Below, one piece after another: positions 41,948 to 50,541 of a stretch of DNA of 64,000 bases. A program made the translations under genes and the position numbers. Origin of the DNA: Palsa-504 sp963744575 (GTDB lineage Bacteria; Actinomycetota; Actinomycetes; Streptosporangiales; Streptosporangiaceae); assembly GCA_963744575.1 (NCBI GenBank), contig CAVUUF010000016.1:806001-870000 (forward strand), given 5' to 3'. The notes under the pieces are model-generated. The model searched no databases and was not told the origin of the DNA. It saw only the letters and a list, made by a program, of their open reading frames with translations. The first letter of the stretch is position 1. Every line of letters starts with the position of its first letter.

Positions 41948-42300
41948 CTATCTCGGAGTCAAGACGCAGAACTCGTTGTCGTCGGGGTCGGCCATCACGA
42001 CCCACGGCACCTCGCCTTGCCCGATGTCGATCCGCTTGGCGCCGAGCGACAGGAGCCGCTCGACCTCGGCCCTCTGGTCGCCGACCGGCTGCTGAGGTCG
42101 AGATGGATCCGGTCCTGGCCGGCCTTCTTCCCGGCCGCGGGAGCGAAATCGAAAGTGAAACCGGTCCCGTCCGCCGGCCTCAGACCGACAATGCCGCCCG
42201 TCTCGTCGAAGATCTCCCAGTCCAGCGCGGCGGCCCAGAACCTTGCCAGACGCAACGGCTCGGACGCGTCCCACGTCAGGGTCGCGAGCTTGAGCGTCAT
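41948..42300 (-). pseudogene. VOC-family protein gene with frameshift
   Basis: From the ATG at 42300: MTLKLATLTWDASEPLRLARFWAAALDWEIFDETGG through RIHLDLS in one frame. The expected continuation (QPVGDQRAEVERLLSLGAKRIDIGQGEVPWVVMADPDDNEFCVLTP) is in another frame, so about one base is lost near 42095. Joined, it is a full VOC protein of about 117 aa of the glyoxalase-like group common in actinobacteria. Either a decayed gene or a sequencing error. Confidence 0.8.
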
Positions 42301-42330
42301 CGCGGTCTCAGCACGCGGAACTCGTATGCC

Positions 42331-42912
42331 TCAGCCGCCCGGCTTACCCCACAACTGCCTGTCCGACCAATCCCACCAGTCCGCAGGCTCGCATTTCCTT
42401 TCCTGGCCGAGGTCCGGGTGCGGGTAGCCGACCTGTGGTAGGTCGTACAACATCGCGGCGAGCGAACTGCACACGACGTGGCCGGGCAGCAGGTCGTGAT
42501 CGGAGGGCCACCGCCACAAGGGGTCGATCGCCTCCGACAGGTCGGTCAGGTCCAGGGCAGCGCAGGCGTCCTCGGCGATACCCACCCAGTCATATTGGAT
42601 GCCCAGGGACTTGGCACACGAGCCGAGCAAGATAGTCAGTTGATCGTGATCGTTCGGCCTGGGCTGGGCATGGTTGGACCGGGTCCGACCGTCACTGAGC
42701 CAGCTGGTGCAATCGACCAAGCCGACGCCACCCGGCTGGCCCTGGATTCCCATCCATCGCCCTTTCTGGTCCTGGTGGGTGATGATTGCCACGTGGTTAG
42801 CGACGGCGGGCAGACCGCGCAGTGCCTCGCCGACGCGGATCAGGTCACTGGTCAGGCTGGTGGAGGTCCATACCGCAAGCACGTCGCCAGGTGCAGCAGC
42901 CAGAGTCGTCAT
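42331..42912 (-). CDS. Hypothetical protein, possible permuted papain-fold hydrolase
   Basis: 193 aa from the ATG at 42912 (start uncertain; two more ATGs lie just upstream). The arrangement resembles circularly permuted NlpC/P60 (C92/YiiX-like) proteins: His40 in VANHVAIITH near the start and Cys148 in GHVVCSSLAAMLYDL near the end. No signal peptide. The family call is by pattern only; activity unknown. It ends 27 bp before the start of the VOC pseudogene on the same strand, so the two may be co-transcribed. Confidence 0.6.
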   Translation of the reverse strand: MTTLAAAPGDVLAVWTSTSLTSDLIRVGEALRGLPAVANHVAIITHQDQKGRWMGIQGQPGGVGLVDCTSWLSDGRTRSNHAQPRPNDHDQLTILLGSCAKSLGIQYDWVGIAEDACAALDLTDLSEAIDPLWRWPSDHDLLPGHVVCSSLAAMLYDLPQVGYPHPDLGQERKCEPADWWDWSDRQLWGKPGG

Positions 42913-43007
42913 GGCAGCCATCATGCCGTACCTGATCGTGCAGCGCACCGGGACAACCGACTGGCTCGGCGGCTAGGGGGTTGCTGCACTTCGGTGTTGC
43001 ACGGCAA

Positions 43008-43042
43008 CAAAAACGGCCGATTCCGGGAAACGGAACCGGCCG
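43008..43042 (-). terminator. Intrinsic terminator of tRNA-Val(CAC)
   Basis: Minus strand stem CGGCCGGTTCCG / CGGAATCGGCCG (12 bp, one G-U), loop TTTCC, then TTTTTG. It begins 11 nt after the tRNA 3' end. Confidence 0.85.
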
Positions 43043-43052
43043 GTGAGCTGGG

Positions 43053-43124
43053 TGGGCGATACTGGGATCGAACCAGTGACCTCCTCGGTGTGAACGAGGC
43101 GCTCTCCCGCTGAGCCAATCGCCC
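43053..43124 (-). tRNA. tRNA-Val (anticodon CAC)
   Basis: 72-nt cloverleaf on the minus strand: acceptor GGGCGAT/ATCGCCC, D arm with GGCTCAGCGGGAGAGC, anticodon stem CCTCG/CGAGG with loop TTCACAC (anticodon CAC), T arm with GGTTCGATCC, discriminator A. The 3' CCA is not encoded. It is followed by a clear terminator. Confidence 0.95.
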
Positions 43125-43572
43125 GTCGCCGGGCCTTGTCCCGGTGCTCCCATAGGTTAGCGCATCTTCGGGGCTCGCGGCGCGTTCGCCACGACGTCGG
43201 GACACGCCCAGGCGGTCCATCACTATGCGTAATGGCCGAACCCTGCAAACGTGCGCATTGGAGGTCCCAAGCAACACTCAGTTTGCTACCGGAACTCTCC
43301 GTAGATAAGCGCGTGAGATGAGCGTCACAGGCTATGCAACCGACGTGCCGAAACACTAAACTGCATCCACGTCATCGCCCGAGCCGGACGGTATTTGTCC
43401 AGGTCAGGGTGGTGATGGGACTCGTCTTCCGGCTGGGAACGAAAGGCGCCAAACCGGGTTGCTTTCCACCTGGGAAACCTTACCCTCCGTGCGCGTCGCA
43501 GTCGCCCGTCGGCCGTGTCAGACTGGAACGCCCGGTTGTCCGGGGACCCGGCTAGGAAGGGATGGGTAGGCG
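43125..43572. other. Upstream region of ssgB, no gene seen
   Basis: 448 bp between divergent tRNA-Val and ssgB. A loosely symmetric GGTTGCTTTCCACCTGGGAA stretch at about 43457-43480 may be regulatory, but no promoter could be assigned with confidence. Confidence 0.35.
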
Positions 43573-44043
43573 ATGAACAATAGCAGCAGCACCACGATCT
43601 CGGCCGAGCTTGGTCTTAGGCTTGTCGTCCCGCGGCAAACGATTGTCCCGCTTGTGGCCAGTATGTACTACAGCGGCAGCGATCCATACGCGGTGCGCAT
43701 GGCGTTCCATGTGGGCACCGATGAGCCCGTCGAGTGGATCTTCGCCCGGGACCTGCTGGCCGCCGGGATCGAGTCACGCCAGGGCGAGGGAGACGTGCAG
43801 GTGTGGCCCTCTTCGGTGTCGTGCGCGGAAGACGACGACCTGGATGTGATCGGGCTGGCGGAAACGGGGGACAAGGTCCTGAACATCGAGCTGTCGTCAC
43901 CGTTTGGCCGGGCCCACTTCGAGGCACCGGCTCAGGCGATTTCGGCGTTCCTCCGCCGTACCTACCAGATCGTCCCGCCCGGCCGGGAAAGCAGCTATTT
44001 CGACATCGAGGCGGAGCTCAACGACCTGCTCCGTAAGGCATAA
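43573..44043 (+). CDS. ssgB: SsgB-like sporulation and cell-division activator (SALP family)
   Basis: 156 aa from the ATG at 43573 (GGGTAGG upstream). The SALP fold is clear: LGLRLVVPRQTIVPLVASMYYSGSDPYAVRMAFHVGTDEPVEWIFARDLLAAGIE, then GDVQVWPSS and FEAPAQAISAFLRRTYQIVPPGRES. In Streptomyces SsgB recruits FtsZ to future septation sites during sporulation. Its presence argues for a morphologically complex, sporulating host. No genes of the same pathway adjoin. Confidence 0.92.
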   Translation: MNNSSSTTISAELGLRLVVPRQTIVPLVASMYYSGSDPYAVRMAFHVGTDEPVEWIFARDLLAAGIESRQGEGDVQVWPSSVSCAEDDDLDVIGLAETGDKVLNIELSSPFGRAHFEAPAQAISAFLRRTYQIVPPGRESSYFDIEAELNDLLRKA

Positions 44044-44134
44044 CGAGATCTCCCGGCTCAGTGCCCTGCGAGCCGGGACCGCCCCGGCCCGCTCCCCCGT
44101 GGTGGGCCGGGGTCTACTGTATGCGCGGCGCAGG

Positions 44135-45673
44135 CTACTGGAAGGCGGGGGAGGCTTCGGCGGAGACCCGGCAGATCTCCGGGAGGAGGTCGTTGACGGC
44201 GGCGAGCTGGGCGGCCACCTCGCGGTCGATGTCCATCCGGGGCACCGAGGAGCGGACCAGGGCATGCACGGCCCGCAGCGGGACGCTCGGCTCGGCAACC
44301 GAGGCGCGCAGGTCGATCCCCTGGGTGGCGCAGCAGATCTCCACCGCCAGGCAGGCGCGGACGTTGCCCACCACCTCGCGCAGCTTGCGGACCGCGGTCC
44401 AGCCCATCGACACGTGGTCCTCCTGCTTGCCCGAGGTCGGGATGGTGTCCACGCTGGCCGGGTGGGCGAGCACCTTGTTCTCGCTGACCAGCGAGGCCGC
44501 CGTGTACTGGGCCAGCATGAAGCCGGAGTTGGTGCCGGCCGCGGGGGCGAGGAACGGCGGCAGGCCGCGGGAGAACGCGGGGTCGAGCATCCGGTCCACC
44601 CGGCGCTCGCTGATCGAGGCCAGTTCGGCCAGGGCCATGGCGAGCATGTCGGCGGCGAACGCCAGGGGCTCGCCGTGGAAGTTCCCCGTGGTCATGACCT
44701 CGCCGTCGGGCACGATGACCGGGTTGTCGACCACCGCGCCCAGCTCGGTGGTGATGATCTGGCGGGCGAAGGCGAGCACGTCCCGGACCGCGCCGTGCAC
44801 CTGCGGCGCGCAGCGCAGGCAGTACGCGTCCTGCACCGCGTGCCGGCTGTGCCGGTGGCTGGCCAGCAGCGGCGACCCGGCCAGCAGCCCGCGCAGGTTG
44901 GCCGCGCTGGCCAGCTGCCCGGGGTGCGGCCTGATCACCTGGACCCGCTCGTCGTAGGGCCGGTCGGTGCCGAGCAGTGCCTCGACCGACAGCGCGCAGG
45001 CCACGTCGGCCGCCTGCACCAGCATCGCGGCGTCGTGCACCGAGAAGGCGAGCAGGGCCTGCATGGGTTCGGTCCCGTTGACCAGGGACAGGCCTTCCTT
45101 GGGCGCCAGCGTCAGCGGCTCGAGCTCGTGTTCGCGCAGCGCCTCGGCGGCCGGGCGGCCGGCCAGCGGGTCGCCCGCCGACCGCAGCCGTCCCTCCCCG
45201 ATGAGCGGCTGAGCCAGGTGGGCGAGCTGGGCCAGGTCACCGGAGGCGCCCACCGAGCCCTTGCCCGGGATGACCGGCAGCAGGTCGAGCGCGAGCAGTT
45301 CGAGCAGCCGGGCGGGCAGGGCGACGCGGACCCCTGAGTAGCCGGCCGCCAGCGTCCTGGCCCGCAGCAACAGCAACGCGCGGACGGTCTGGTCATCCAG
45401 CGGCTCGCCAGTGGCCGCCGCGTGCGAGCGCACGATCGCGCCCTGCAGCGTGGTCAGGTCGTCCTCCCCGACCGGCGTGTCGGCCAGCGCACCGAAGCCG
45501 GTGTTCACCCCGTACACCGGCGCGCCGCCGCTGAGCGCCTTGACCACCACCGAGCGGCTGGTTTCCATCTGCCTGGGCACGTCCGCGCCCAGCGTGACCC
45601 GTGCCTGCCCGTGCGCTACCGCCACAACGTCGTCCACGGTCAGCGCGCTTCCATCCACCACGACTTCTCGCAT
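44135..45673 (-). CDS. hutH: Histidine ammonia-lyase
   Basis: 512 aa; converts L-histidine to trans-urocanate. The MIO prosthetic group forms from Ala143-Ser144-Gly145 (GSVGASGDLAQLAH); Tyr54 in APVYGVNTGFG, NGTEPMQALLA, and DNPVIVPDGEVMTTGNFHGEP are all conserved. The rest of the hut pathway is not nearby. It starts 33 nt after the ArsR-like gene on the same strand, so that regulator may control histidine breakdown. Confidence 0.95.
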   Translation of the reverse strand: MREVVVDGSALTVDDVVAVAHGQARVTLGADVPRQMETSRSVVVKALSGGAPVYGVNTGFGALADTPVGEDDLTTLQGAIVRSHAAATGEPLDDQTVRALLLLRARTLAAGYSGVRVALPARLLELLALDLLPVIPGKGSVGASGDLAQLAHLAQPLIGEGRLRSAGDPLAGRPAAEALREHELEPLTLAPKEGLSLVNGTEPMQALLAFSVHDAAMLVQAADVACALSVEALLGTDRPYDERVQVIRPHPGQLASAANLRGLLAGSPLLASHRHSRHAVQDAYCLRCAPQVHGAVRDVLAFARQIITTELGAVVDNPVIVPDGEVMTTGNFHGEPLAFAADMLAMALAELASISERRVDRMLDPAFSRGLPPFLAPAAGTNSGFMLAQYTAASLVSENKVLAHPASVDTIPTSGKQEDHVSMGWTAVRKLREVVGNVRACLAVEICCATQGIDLRASVAEPSVPLRAVHALVRSSVPRMDIDREVAAQLAAVNDLLPEICRVSAEASPAFQ

Positions 45674-45706
45674 GATCGACAGCTTCCCACGCCGAGCGCC
45701 GGGCAG

Positions 45707-46453
45707 CTAGCCGAGGTCCAGCCCGAAGGTGCAGGCCATGCCCTCGACCCCGGCGGGGGTGACGCGCACGCTGCGGCGACGCTGGGCCGCAGAGCCGCGC
45801 TCGATCCAGCCGAGCTCGAACAGCCGGGCGGTGATGGCCGCGGCCAGCGCGCCGTTCAGGTGCCCGCGCCGCTGGGTCCAGTCGATGCAGCAGCCTGCGA
45901 ACTGACGGCGTGAGCGCCGAATTTCGGTGATATTCAGGCCGAACGAACTGAGCACCTTCGCTCCGGCCCCGGTGACTTCGAAGCGCAGGGAGGGCGTGTC
46001 ACCCCGGTCCGTTCGGCCTGATGATTGTTGATCCAGGAGATGGCGGCGCAGCATGCCGTCGAGCAACTCCACCCCGGCCCGCCCGGCCAGGTGGTCGTAG
46101 CAGGTGCGGGCCTCGGCCAGCGCGGCCGCCTCGCGGGACTGGCGCAGGGTGCGCACCAGCACCGCCGGGCTGATCAGGCCGAGCGCCTCGATGGCGGCCG
46201 CCACCTCGTGGCCGGCCAGCTGGTAGTACCGGTGCCGGCCCTGCCGGGCCACCGTGATCAGGCCGCCCTCGAGCAGCCTGGCCAGGTGGAAGCTGGCGGT
46301 CGCCGCGCTGACCCCGGCCATCCGGGCCAGTTCCCCGGCCGCCAGCGGACGGCCGGGCAGCAGGGCCCGCAGGATCACGGCCCGGGTCGGGTCCGCCATC
46401 AGCGCCGCGGCCGGAGCGATGTCAGGATCGTAGGCTTGAGCTGGCACGGACAT
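45707..46453 (-). CDS. ArsR-family winged-helix regulator upstream of hutH
   Basis: 248 aa from the ATG at 46453. N-terminal ArsR-type HTH (AAALMADPTRAVILRALLPGRPLAAGELARMAGVSAATASFHLARLLEGGLITVARQGRHRYYQL) with a long C-terminal part (ITEIRRSRRQFAGCCIDWTQRRGHLNGALAAAITARLFELGWIERG) typical of larger ArsR-like regulators of unknown ligand. A same-frame extension upstream runs through tRNA genes and is not real. A perfect 15-bp inverted repeat 15-50 nt upstream is probably its own operator. Confidence 0.9.
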   Translation of the reverse strand: MSVPAQAYDPDIAPAAALMADPTRAVILRALLPGRPLAAGELARMAGVSAATASFHLARLLEGGLITVARQGRHRYYQLAGHEVAAAIEALGLISPAVLVRTLRQSREAAALAEARTCYDHLAGRAGVELLDGMLRRHLLDQQSSGRTDRGDTPSLRFEVTGAGAKVLSSFGLNITEIRRSRRQFAGCCIDWTQRRGHLNGALAAAITARLFELGWIERGSAAQRRRSVRVTPAGVEGMACTFGLDLG

Positions 46454-46467
46454 GGTCCGACGATAAC

Positions 46468-46503
46468 CCGGCCATGTTTCGACCGGCATCGAAACATGGC
46501 CGG
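46468..46503. promoter_or_regulatory. 36-bp operator with perfect 15-bp arms before the arsR-hutH pair
   Basis: CCGGCCATGTTTCGA / TCGAAACATGGCCGG separated by CCGGCA, 14 bp upstream of the regulator's ATG. The GTTTCGA-N6-TCGAAAC core suits a dimeric ArsR repressor. Confidence 0.8.
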
Positions 46504-46549
46504 GCCTGAGTTTGCGTGAGCAGCCGTATAGGCTACAGTTCTGGTGCAC

Positions 46550-46622
46550 GCGGACGTGGCTCAGTTGGTAGAGCATCACCTTGCCAAGGTGAGGGTCGCG
46601 GGTTCGAATCCCGTCGTCCGCT
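46550..46622 (+). tRNA. tRNA-Gly (anticodon GCC)
   Basis: 73-nt cloverleaf: acceptor GCGGACG/CGTCCGC, D arm GGCTCAGTTGGTAGAGC, anticodon stem TCACC/GGTGA with loop TTGCCAA, T arm with GGTTCGAATCC, discriminator T. No encoded CCA. Confidence 0.97.
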
Positions 46623-46646
46623 CTGGAGGGACTGCATGCCCTTAGC

Positions 46647-46718
46647 GGCGGAGTGGCCGAGTGGCTTAGGCAAGGGCCTGCAAAGCCCTGTACACGGGTT
46701 CGATTCCCGTCTCCGCCT
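46647..46718 (+). tRNA. tRNA-Cys (anticodon GCA)
   Basis: 72-nt cloverleaf: acceptor GGCGGAG/CTCCGCC, anticodon stem AGGGC/GCCCT with loop CTGCAAA, T arm GGTTCGATTCC, discriminator T; CCA is encoded at 46719-46721. It follows tRNA-Gly after 24 nt and is probably co-transcribed. Confidence 0.97.
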
Positions 46719-46737
46719 CCACGATGCCTGAACACCG

Positions 46738-46772
46738 AGCGGCGTGGCCCCGAGGGCCGCGCCGCTTCTTGT
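46738..46772 (+). terminator. Terminator of the tRNA-Gly/tRNA-Cys unit
   Basis: Thirteen-bp stem AGCGGCGTGGCCC / GGGCCGCGCCGCT (one U-G pair), loop CGA, then TCTTGT. Confidence 0.75.
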
Positions 46773-46808
46773 CGTCCGCACTCAGCTTCTGGTCAGCTTC
46801 TAGATAGC

Positions 46809-46827
46809 TACTGATCAGTAAATTTAC
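46809..46827. other. Overlapping AT-rich palindromes upstream of the HATPase gene
   Basis: TACTGATCAGTA (46809-46820) overlaps GTAAATTTAC (46818-46827). Both are perfect and stand out in a GC-rich genome; a candidate regulator site. Confidence 0.4.
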
Positions 46828-46998
46828 CGCCAACGATCAGCAGCTCTGGAGTTATGACTCAGTTCCAGGCCTGACTCTGAGACGACACAGAGCACGGGGG
46901 AACGCGCACTCATGACCGCGTCGCGGGCGGCACCATGACCGCAGCGGCCGCCGTGAGCAGCGCCGGTCACCCGGGATAACGAGGTTGAGGCATTGAGA

Positions 46999-47463
46999 GT
47001 GATGACGGCTGACCAGGGCGGAGCCTATGGCCCTCAGATGCGCACCGGCGGGACGCAGGCCATACCGCGGACGCTGCATGTGATGTTGCCGGCCACCGCT
47101 GACTCGGTGCGGCTGGCCCGGGAGGCCACCCGCGTCGTACTAGCTGCGTGGCGGCTGGCCCATGTGGAAGAAAGCGCCGTGCTGATCGTGTCCGAACTGA
47201 CCACCAACGCCATCCGGCACGCCAGGGGCGCTGATGTCCTGGAGCTGGACCTGCTCGCCGCGCGAACCTGGCTGCGGATCGAGGTTCAGGACACCGACCG
47301 GCACTGGCCGCAACCGCGCGTTCCAGACGGCTTCGACGAATCGGGTTTCGGGTTCGTCCTGGTGGGCGCCCTGGCCGGCAAGTGGGGAGTGCGGGAGATC
47401 GAAACGGGCAAGGCGGTCTGGGCGGAGCTGGACATACGGCCCGGAGCCGGGCCGGGGATCTGA
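46999..47463 (+). CDS. RsbW-like anti-sigma-type ATPase (HATPase_c_2)
   Basis: 154 aa from a GTG at 46999 (GAGG 8 nt upstream; ATG at 47002 also possible). GHKL fold: SAVLIVSELTTNAIRHARGADVLELDLL holds the N-box Glu/Asn, IEVQDTDRHWPQ the G1-like Asp, and GFGFVLVGALAGKWGVREI replaces the usual GRGL motif. Such single-domain kinases are common in sporulating actinomycetes and act on STAS anti-anti-sigma factors; the partner is not adjacent. Confidence 0.85.
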   Translation: MMTADQGGAYGPQMRTGGTQAIPRTLHVMLPATADSVRLAREATRVVLAAWRLAHVEESAVLIVSELTTNAIRHARGADVLELDLLAARTWLRIEVQDTDRHWPQPRVPDGFDESGFGFVLVGALAGKWGVREIETGKAVWAELDIRPGAGPGI

Positions 47464-47471
47464 CGCACGCG

Positions 47472-48146
47472 CTAGCGGACGCCGGGATGGACCAGGCCGG
47501 CCTCGTAGGCGAGCACCACGACCTGCACCCGGTCGCGCAGCCCGAGCTTGGACAGGATGCGCCCGACGTGGGACTTCACCGTGGCCTCCGAGACGAACAA
47601 GAACGCCGCGATCTCGGTGTTGGACAGGCCCCGGGCGACCGCGATGAGGACTTCGCGCTCCCGTTCGGTCAGCGTGGACAGCTGCGGATACTGCTGATCC
47701 CGCTGGCCCGGGGAAAGCGGCAGGACCTGGGCGTATTCCTCCAGCAGTCGGCGCGTCACCCGGGGCGCGATGACGGCGTCCCCGGCCGCGACCGTCCTTA
47801 TGGCCGCGCCGAGGTCAGCGGGGCGCACGTCCTTGAGCAGGAAGCCGCTGGCGCCGGCCCGCAGTGCGCCGAAGGCGTACTCGTCCAGGTCGAACGTGGT
47901 CAGGATCAGCACCTTGGGCAGCGGCCCGGTGGCCGCGATCCGGCGGGTCGCCTCGATGCCGTCGGTGCCCGGCATCCGGATGTCCATCAGCACCACGTCC
48001 GGCGTGTGCTTGCGGGCGAGGTCCACGGCCTCCTCGCCGTTTCCGGCCTCGCCGACCACGGTCATGTCGTCCTCGGTCTCGAGGATCATCCGGAACCCGC
48101 GGCGTAGCAGCGGCTGATCGTCCGCCAGCACGACGGAGATGCTCAC
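47472..48146 (-). CDS. NarL/LuxR-family response regulator
   Basis: 224 aa. Receiver with the acidic pocket (LADDQ), phospho-acceptor Asp in VVLMDIRMPG and Lys in FLLKDVRP; C-terminal LuxR HTH LSTLTEREREVLIAVARGLSNTEIAAFLFVSEATVKSHVGRILSKLGLRDRVQ. It overlaps the kinase gene by 4 bp (ATGA-type), so it is the cognate partner. Targets unknown. Confidence 0.95.
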   Translation of the reverse strand: MSISVVLADDQPLLRRGFRMILETEDDMTVVGEAGNGEEAVDLARKHTPDVVLMDIRMPGTDGIEATRRIAATGPLPKVLILTTFDLDEYAFGALRAGASGFLLKDVRPADLGAAIRTVAAGDAVIAPRVTRRLLEEYAQVLPLSPGQRDQQYPQLSTLTEREREVLIAVARGLSNTEIAAFLFVSEATVKSHVGRILSKLGLRDRVQVVVLAYEAGLVHPGVR

Positions 48147-49378
48147 CCCGGCCTCCCCAGGGTGGCCTCGACCAGCCAGCCCGGCCCGGCATCCGGGTTC
48201 GGGCCGGCCCGTAGGGTGCCGCCGTGCAGCGCGGCGCGCTCGCGCATGCCGTCGATGCCGTGCCCCCGGCGCGTGCCCGGCGGCCTCGCCGTGCCGTCGT
48301 CGGTGACCCGCACCCGGACCTGGGGCAGGTCATAGGAGATGGTGACGGTCGCGTGCCGGGCCTCGGCGTGGCGCAGCGTGTTGGTCAGCGCCTCCTGGAC
48401 GATGCGGAACGCCGTCAGTTCGGTCGCGGCGCCGAGCGGGAACGGCGTGCCCTTGACGGTCAGGTCGACCGGCAGCCCGGTGGCCCGGATCCGCTCGACG
48501 AGCGCGCCGAGGTCCTCGATGCCGGGTTGCGGCGCCAGCCCCGTGGCCGGCTCGTCGGTGCGCAGCACGCCGAGCATCGCCCGCATGTCGGTCAGGGCCC
48601 GGCGGCCGACCTCGGAGGCTTCGGTCATCGCTTCCACGCCGCGGTCCGGGTCGGTCCGGCTGACCATGGCGGCCGCGTCGGCCAGGGTGATCACGACCGA
48701 CAGGCTGTGCGAGACGATGTCGTGCAGTTCCCTGGCGATCCGGGTCCGCTCGGCGGCGGCCGCGATCACCGCCTGCTGGTCCCGCTCGACCTCGAGCCTG
48801 CGGGCGCGCTCGTCCATCCAGGCCAGGTACCTGCTGCCCGAGGCGACGGTCAGCCCGGCGAACAGCGCGGCCACCACCGTGGCGGACAGGAACAGCAGCG
48901 AGCGTGGCACGGTGCCGGCCGGGTTCCACTTGACCACCGCCATGACGGCGCCTACTTCGGCCAGCCCGGCGGCGAGCAGCCCCCGGACGCGTGACTCGTG
49001 AGCCGCCACCGTGTAGAGCGCGACCAGCACCGCCGCGTCTCCGAGCAGCGGGAAGCCGAGCAGCCACTGGGCCAAGGCGATGGCGCTGATCACCAGGAAG
49101 ACCGCGGACGGATAGAGGCGGCGGACGGTGAGCGGCACGATCAGCGCCGTCTGCACGGCGGCCGAGGGGAAGCCGGCGAAGCCGGAACTGGCCAGCCAGG
49201 CCGAGGAGACGGTCAGGAGCAGCGCGGCCAGCAGGGTGTCGGTAACCAGCGGATGCGTACGCATCAGCCGGCGTCCCCGGCCGAACAGGCCGCGGGTGAT
49301 CTCGTCAGGTGGCTGCTCTCCCGGCCACGCGGCCACGGGGGCCAGGGCCGGGCCGGGCAGCCGGGTGGTGGTGCCCAT
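48143..49378 (-). CDS. DesK/NarX-type membrane sensor histidine kinase
   Basis: 411 aa from the ATG at 49378 (AAGGA upstream). About five membrane segments (VTDTLLAALLLTVSSAWL to SLLFLSATVVAALFAGLTVA), then HisKA_3 with the His in RTRIARELHDIVSHSLSVV and a HATPase (FRIVQEALTNTLRHAEARHATV, GHGIDGMRERAALHGGTL). No periplasmic sensor domain, so it probably senses membrane state or a membrane-embedded signal. Coupled to the response regulator downstream. Confidence 0.93.
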   Translation of the reverse strand: MGTTTRLPGPALAPVAAWPGEQPPDEITRGLFGRGRRLMRTHPLVTDTLLAALLLTVSSAWLASSGFAGFPSAAVQTALIVPLTVRRLYPSAVFLVISAIALAQWLLGFPLLGDAAVLVALYTVAAHESRVRGLLAAGLAEVGAVMAVVKWNPAGTVPRSLLFLSATVVAALFAGLTVASGSRYLAWMDERARRLEVERDQQAVIAAAAERTRIARELHDIVSHSLSVVITLADAAAMVSRTDPDRGVEAMTEASEVGRRALTDMRAMLGVLRTDEPATGLAPQPGIEDLGALVERIRATGLPVDLTVKGTPFPLGAATELTAFRIVQEALTNTLRHAEARHATVTISYDLPQVRVRVTDDGTARPPGTRRGHGIDGMRERAALHGGTLRAGPNPDAGPGWLVEATLGRPG

Positions 49379-49677
49379 GTGCGTCCTTCGTGCCGACTTA
49401 CCGGCAGCGTACCCGGCCGACCCTCGCCCATCTGCGGGATGGGCGGCATCTGCGCTGGTAGAAGCGGGTAAACGTGGCCCGTATCCGACTTGAGGATGAG
49501 GGGCGCAGGCCGGATTTGGTCCTCCGGGATATCCCGCCGGCGGCCGCCCGCGGCATAGCGTGGCCTCACGCTGTCTGCCCATGGAGGAGAGTTGCCCGCT
49601 CAGCCGCCGCCCCGGTCGGATACGGACCTGGGCCAGCCGGGGCGCGCGGTGGCGGTGCTCATCACGGGACCGGGCGG
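49379..49677. other. Divergent gap with 8-bp palindrome
   Basis: 299 bp between the kinase and the COG4705 gene. CGCCCATC / GATGGGCG (49425-49445, 5-nt loop) is the clearest feature; TACGCT on the minus strand (49406-49411) may be the kinase -10. Confidence 0.35.
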
Positions 49678-50517
49678 GTGAGCCGGGTACCTGGCCGGAC
49701 GGAGGTCTTCCCGGAGCCGCTCGCGGCCAAGGTGCCGGAGATCACCTTCCTGTTCTGGGTGGTCAAGCTCCTGACCACATGCGGTGGCGAGGCCGTGTCG
49801 GACTACCTGGCGCTGGGAAACCGGCTCGTCGGCGGCGTGGTGGAGGCCGGCCTGCTGGTCATCGCCCTGGTGTGGCAGTTCAGGACCCGCCGCTACGTCG
49901 CGGCCGCCTACTGGTCGCTGGCCTACGCGATCGCGATCTTCGGCACCGGGGTGTCGGACGCGCTGCACCTGTTCGTGGGCATTCCCTACGCGGGCACCAC
50001 GCTGCTGTGGTCCCTGGTCCTGGCGCTGATCTTCTGGCTCTGGTACCGCAGCGAGGGCACGCTGTCGATTCACAGCATCGTCACGCGGCGCCGGGAATGC
50101 TACTACTGGGCCGTGGTCTTCGCCACCTTCGCGCTCGGCACCGCCCTGGGCGACTTCACGGCCAGCGTGCTCGGCCTCGGCTATCTCGCCTCGGCGATCA
50201 TGTTCTTCTTCATCATCCTGATCCCGGCCGTGTTCTGGTGGTGGTTCGGGCTCAACCCGGTCGTGGCGTTCTGGTTCGCCTACGTGGTGACCCGCCCGCT
50301 GGGCGCGTCGTTCGCCGACTACTTCGGCAGGCCGCAGTCGCTGAGCGGCCTCGGCTTCGGCTCCGGCCGGCTCGCGGTGATCGTGACGCTGGCCGTCGCC
50401 GGCCTGGTCTGCTACCTTGCCGTCACCCGCCGTGACATCCAGTCCCCGGCTCGGGTGGTAGCCGCTCCGGTGGGACGGCAAACGGAGCCAGGCCAGTCGG
50501 CGTGGCGCGGTTATTGA
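49678..50517 (+). CDS. COG4705-like membrane-anchored protein
   Basis: 279 aa from a GTG at 49678; the same frame is open upstream to 49474 but that part looks non-coding. About seven membrane segments, with internal repetition: KVPEITFLFWVVKLLTTCGGEAVSDYL and YYWAVVFATFALGTALGDFTASVLGLGY are typical of this uncharacterised family, as is FWFAYVVTRPLGASFADYFG. Some relatives sit near two-component genes, as here. Function unknown. Confidence 0.8.
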   Translation: MSRVPGRTEVFPEPLAAKVPEITFLFWVVKLLTTCGGEAVSDYLALGNRLVGGVVEAGLLVIALVWQFRTRRYVAAAYWSLAYAIAIFGTGVSDALHLFVGIPYAGTTLLWSLVLALIFWLWYRSEGTLSIHSIVTRRRECYYWAVVFATFALGTALGDFTASVLGLGYLASAIMFFFIILIPAVFWWWFGLNPVVAFWFAYVVTRPLGASFADYFGRPQSLSGLGFGSGRLAVIVTLAVAGLVCYLAVTRRDIQSPARVVAAPVGRQTEPGQSAWRGY

Positions 50518-50541
50518 TGATGACGTGGGTAGATAAGAGGC

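Noticed and set aside
43053..43124. Integration of a second mobile element at tRNA-Val(CAC)
   Set aside because: No integrase or duplicated 3' end is adjacent; a normal terminator follows the tRNA.
46454..46735. N-terminal extension of the ArsR-like gene through two tRNA genes
   Set aside because: The peptide (NRTRVQGF, DGIRTRDPHL types) is the usual false translation of tRNA antisense DNA.
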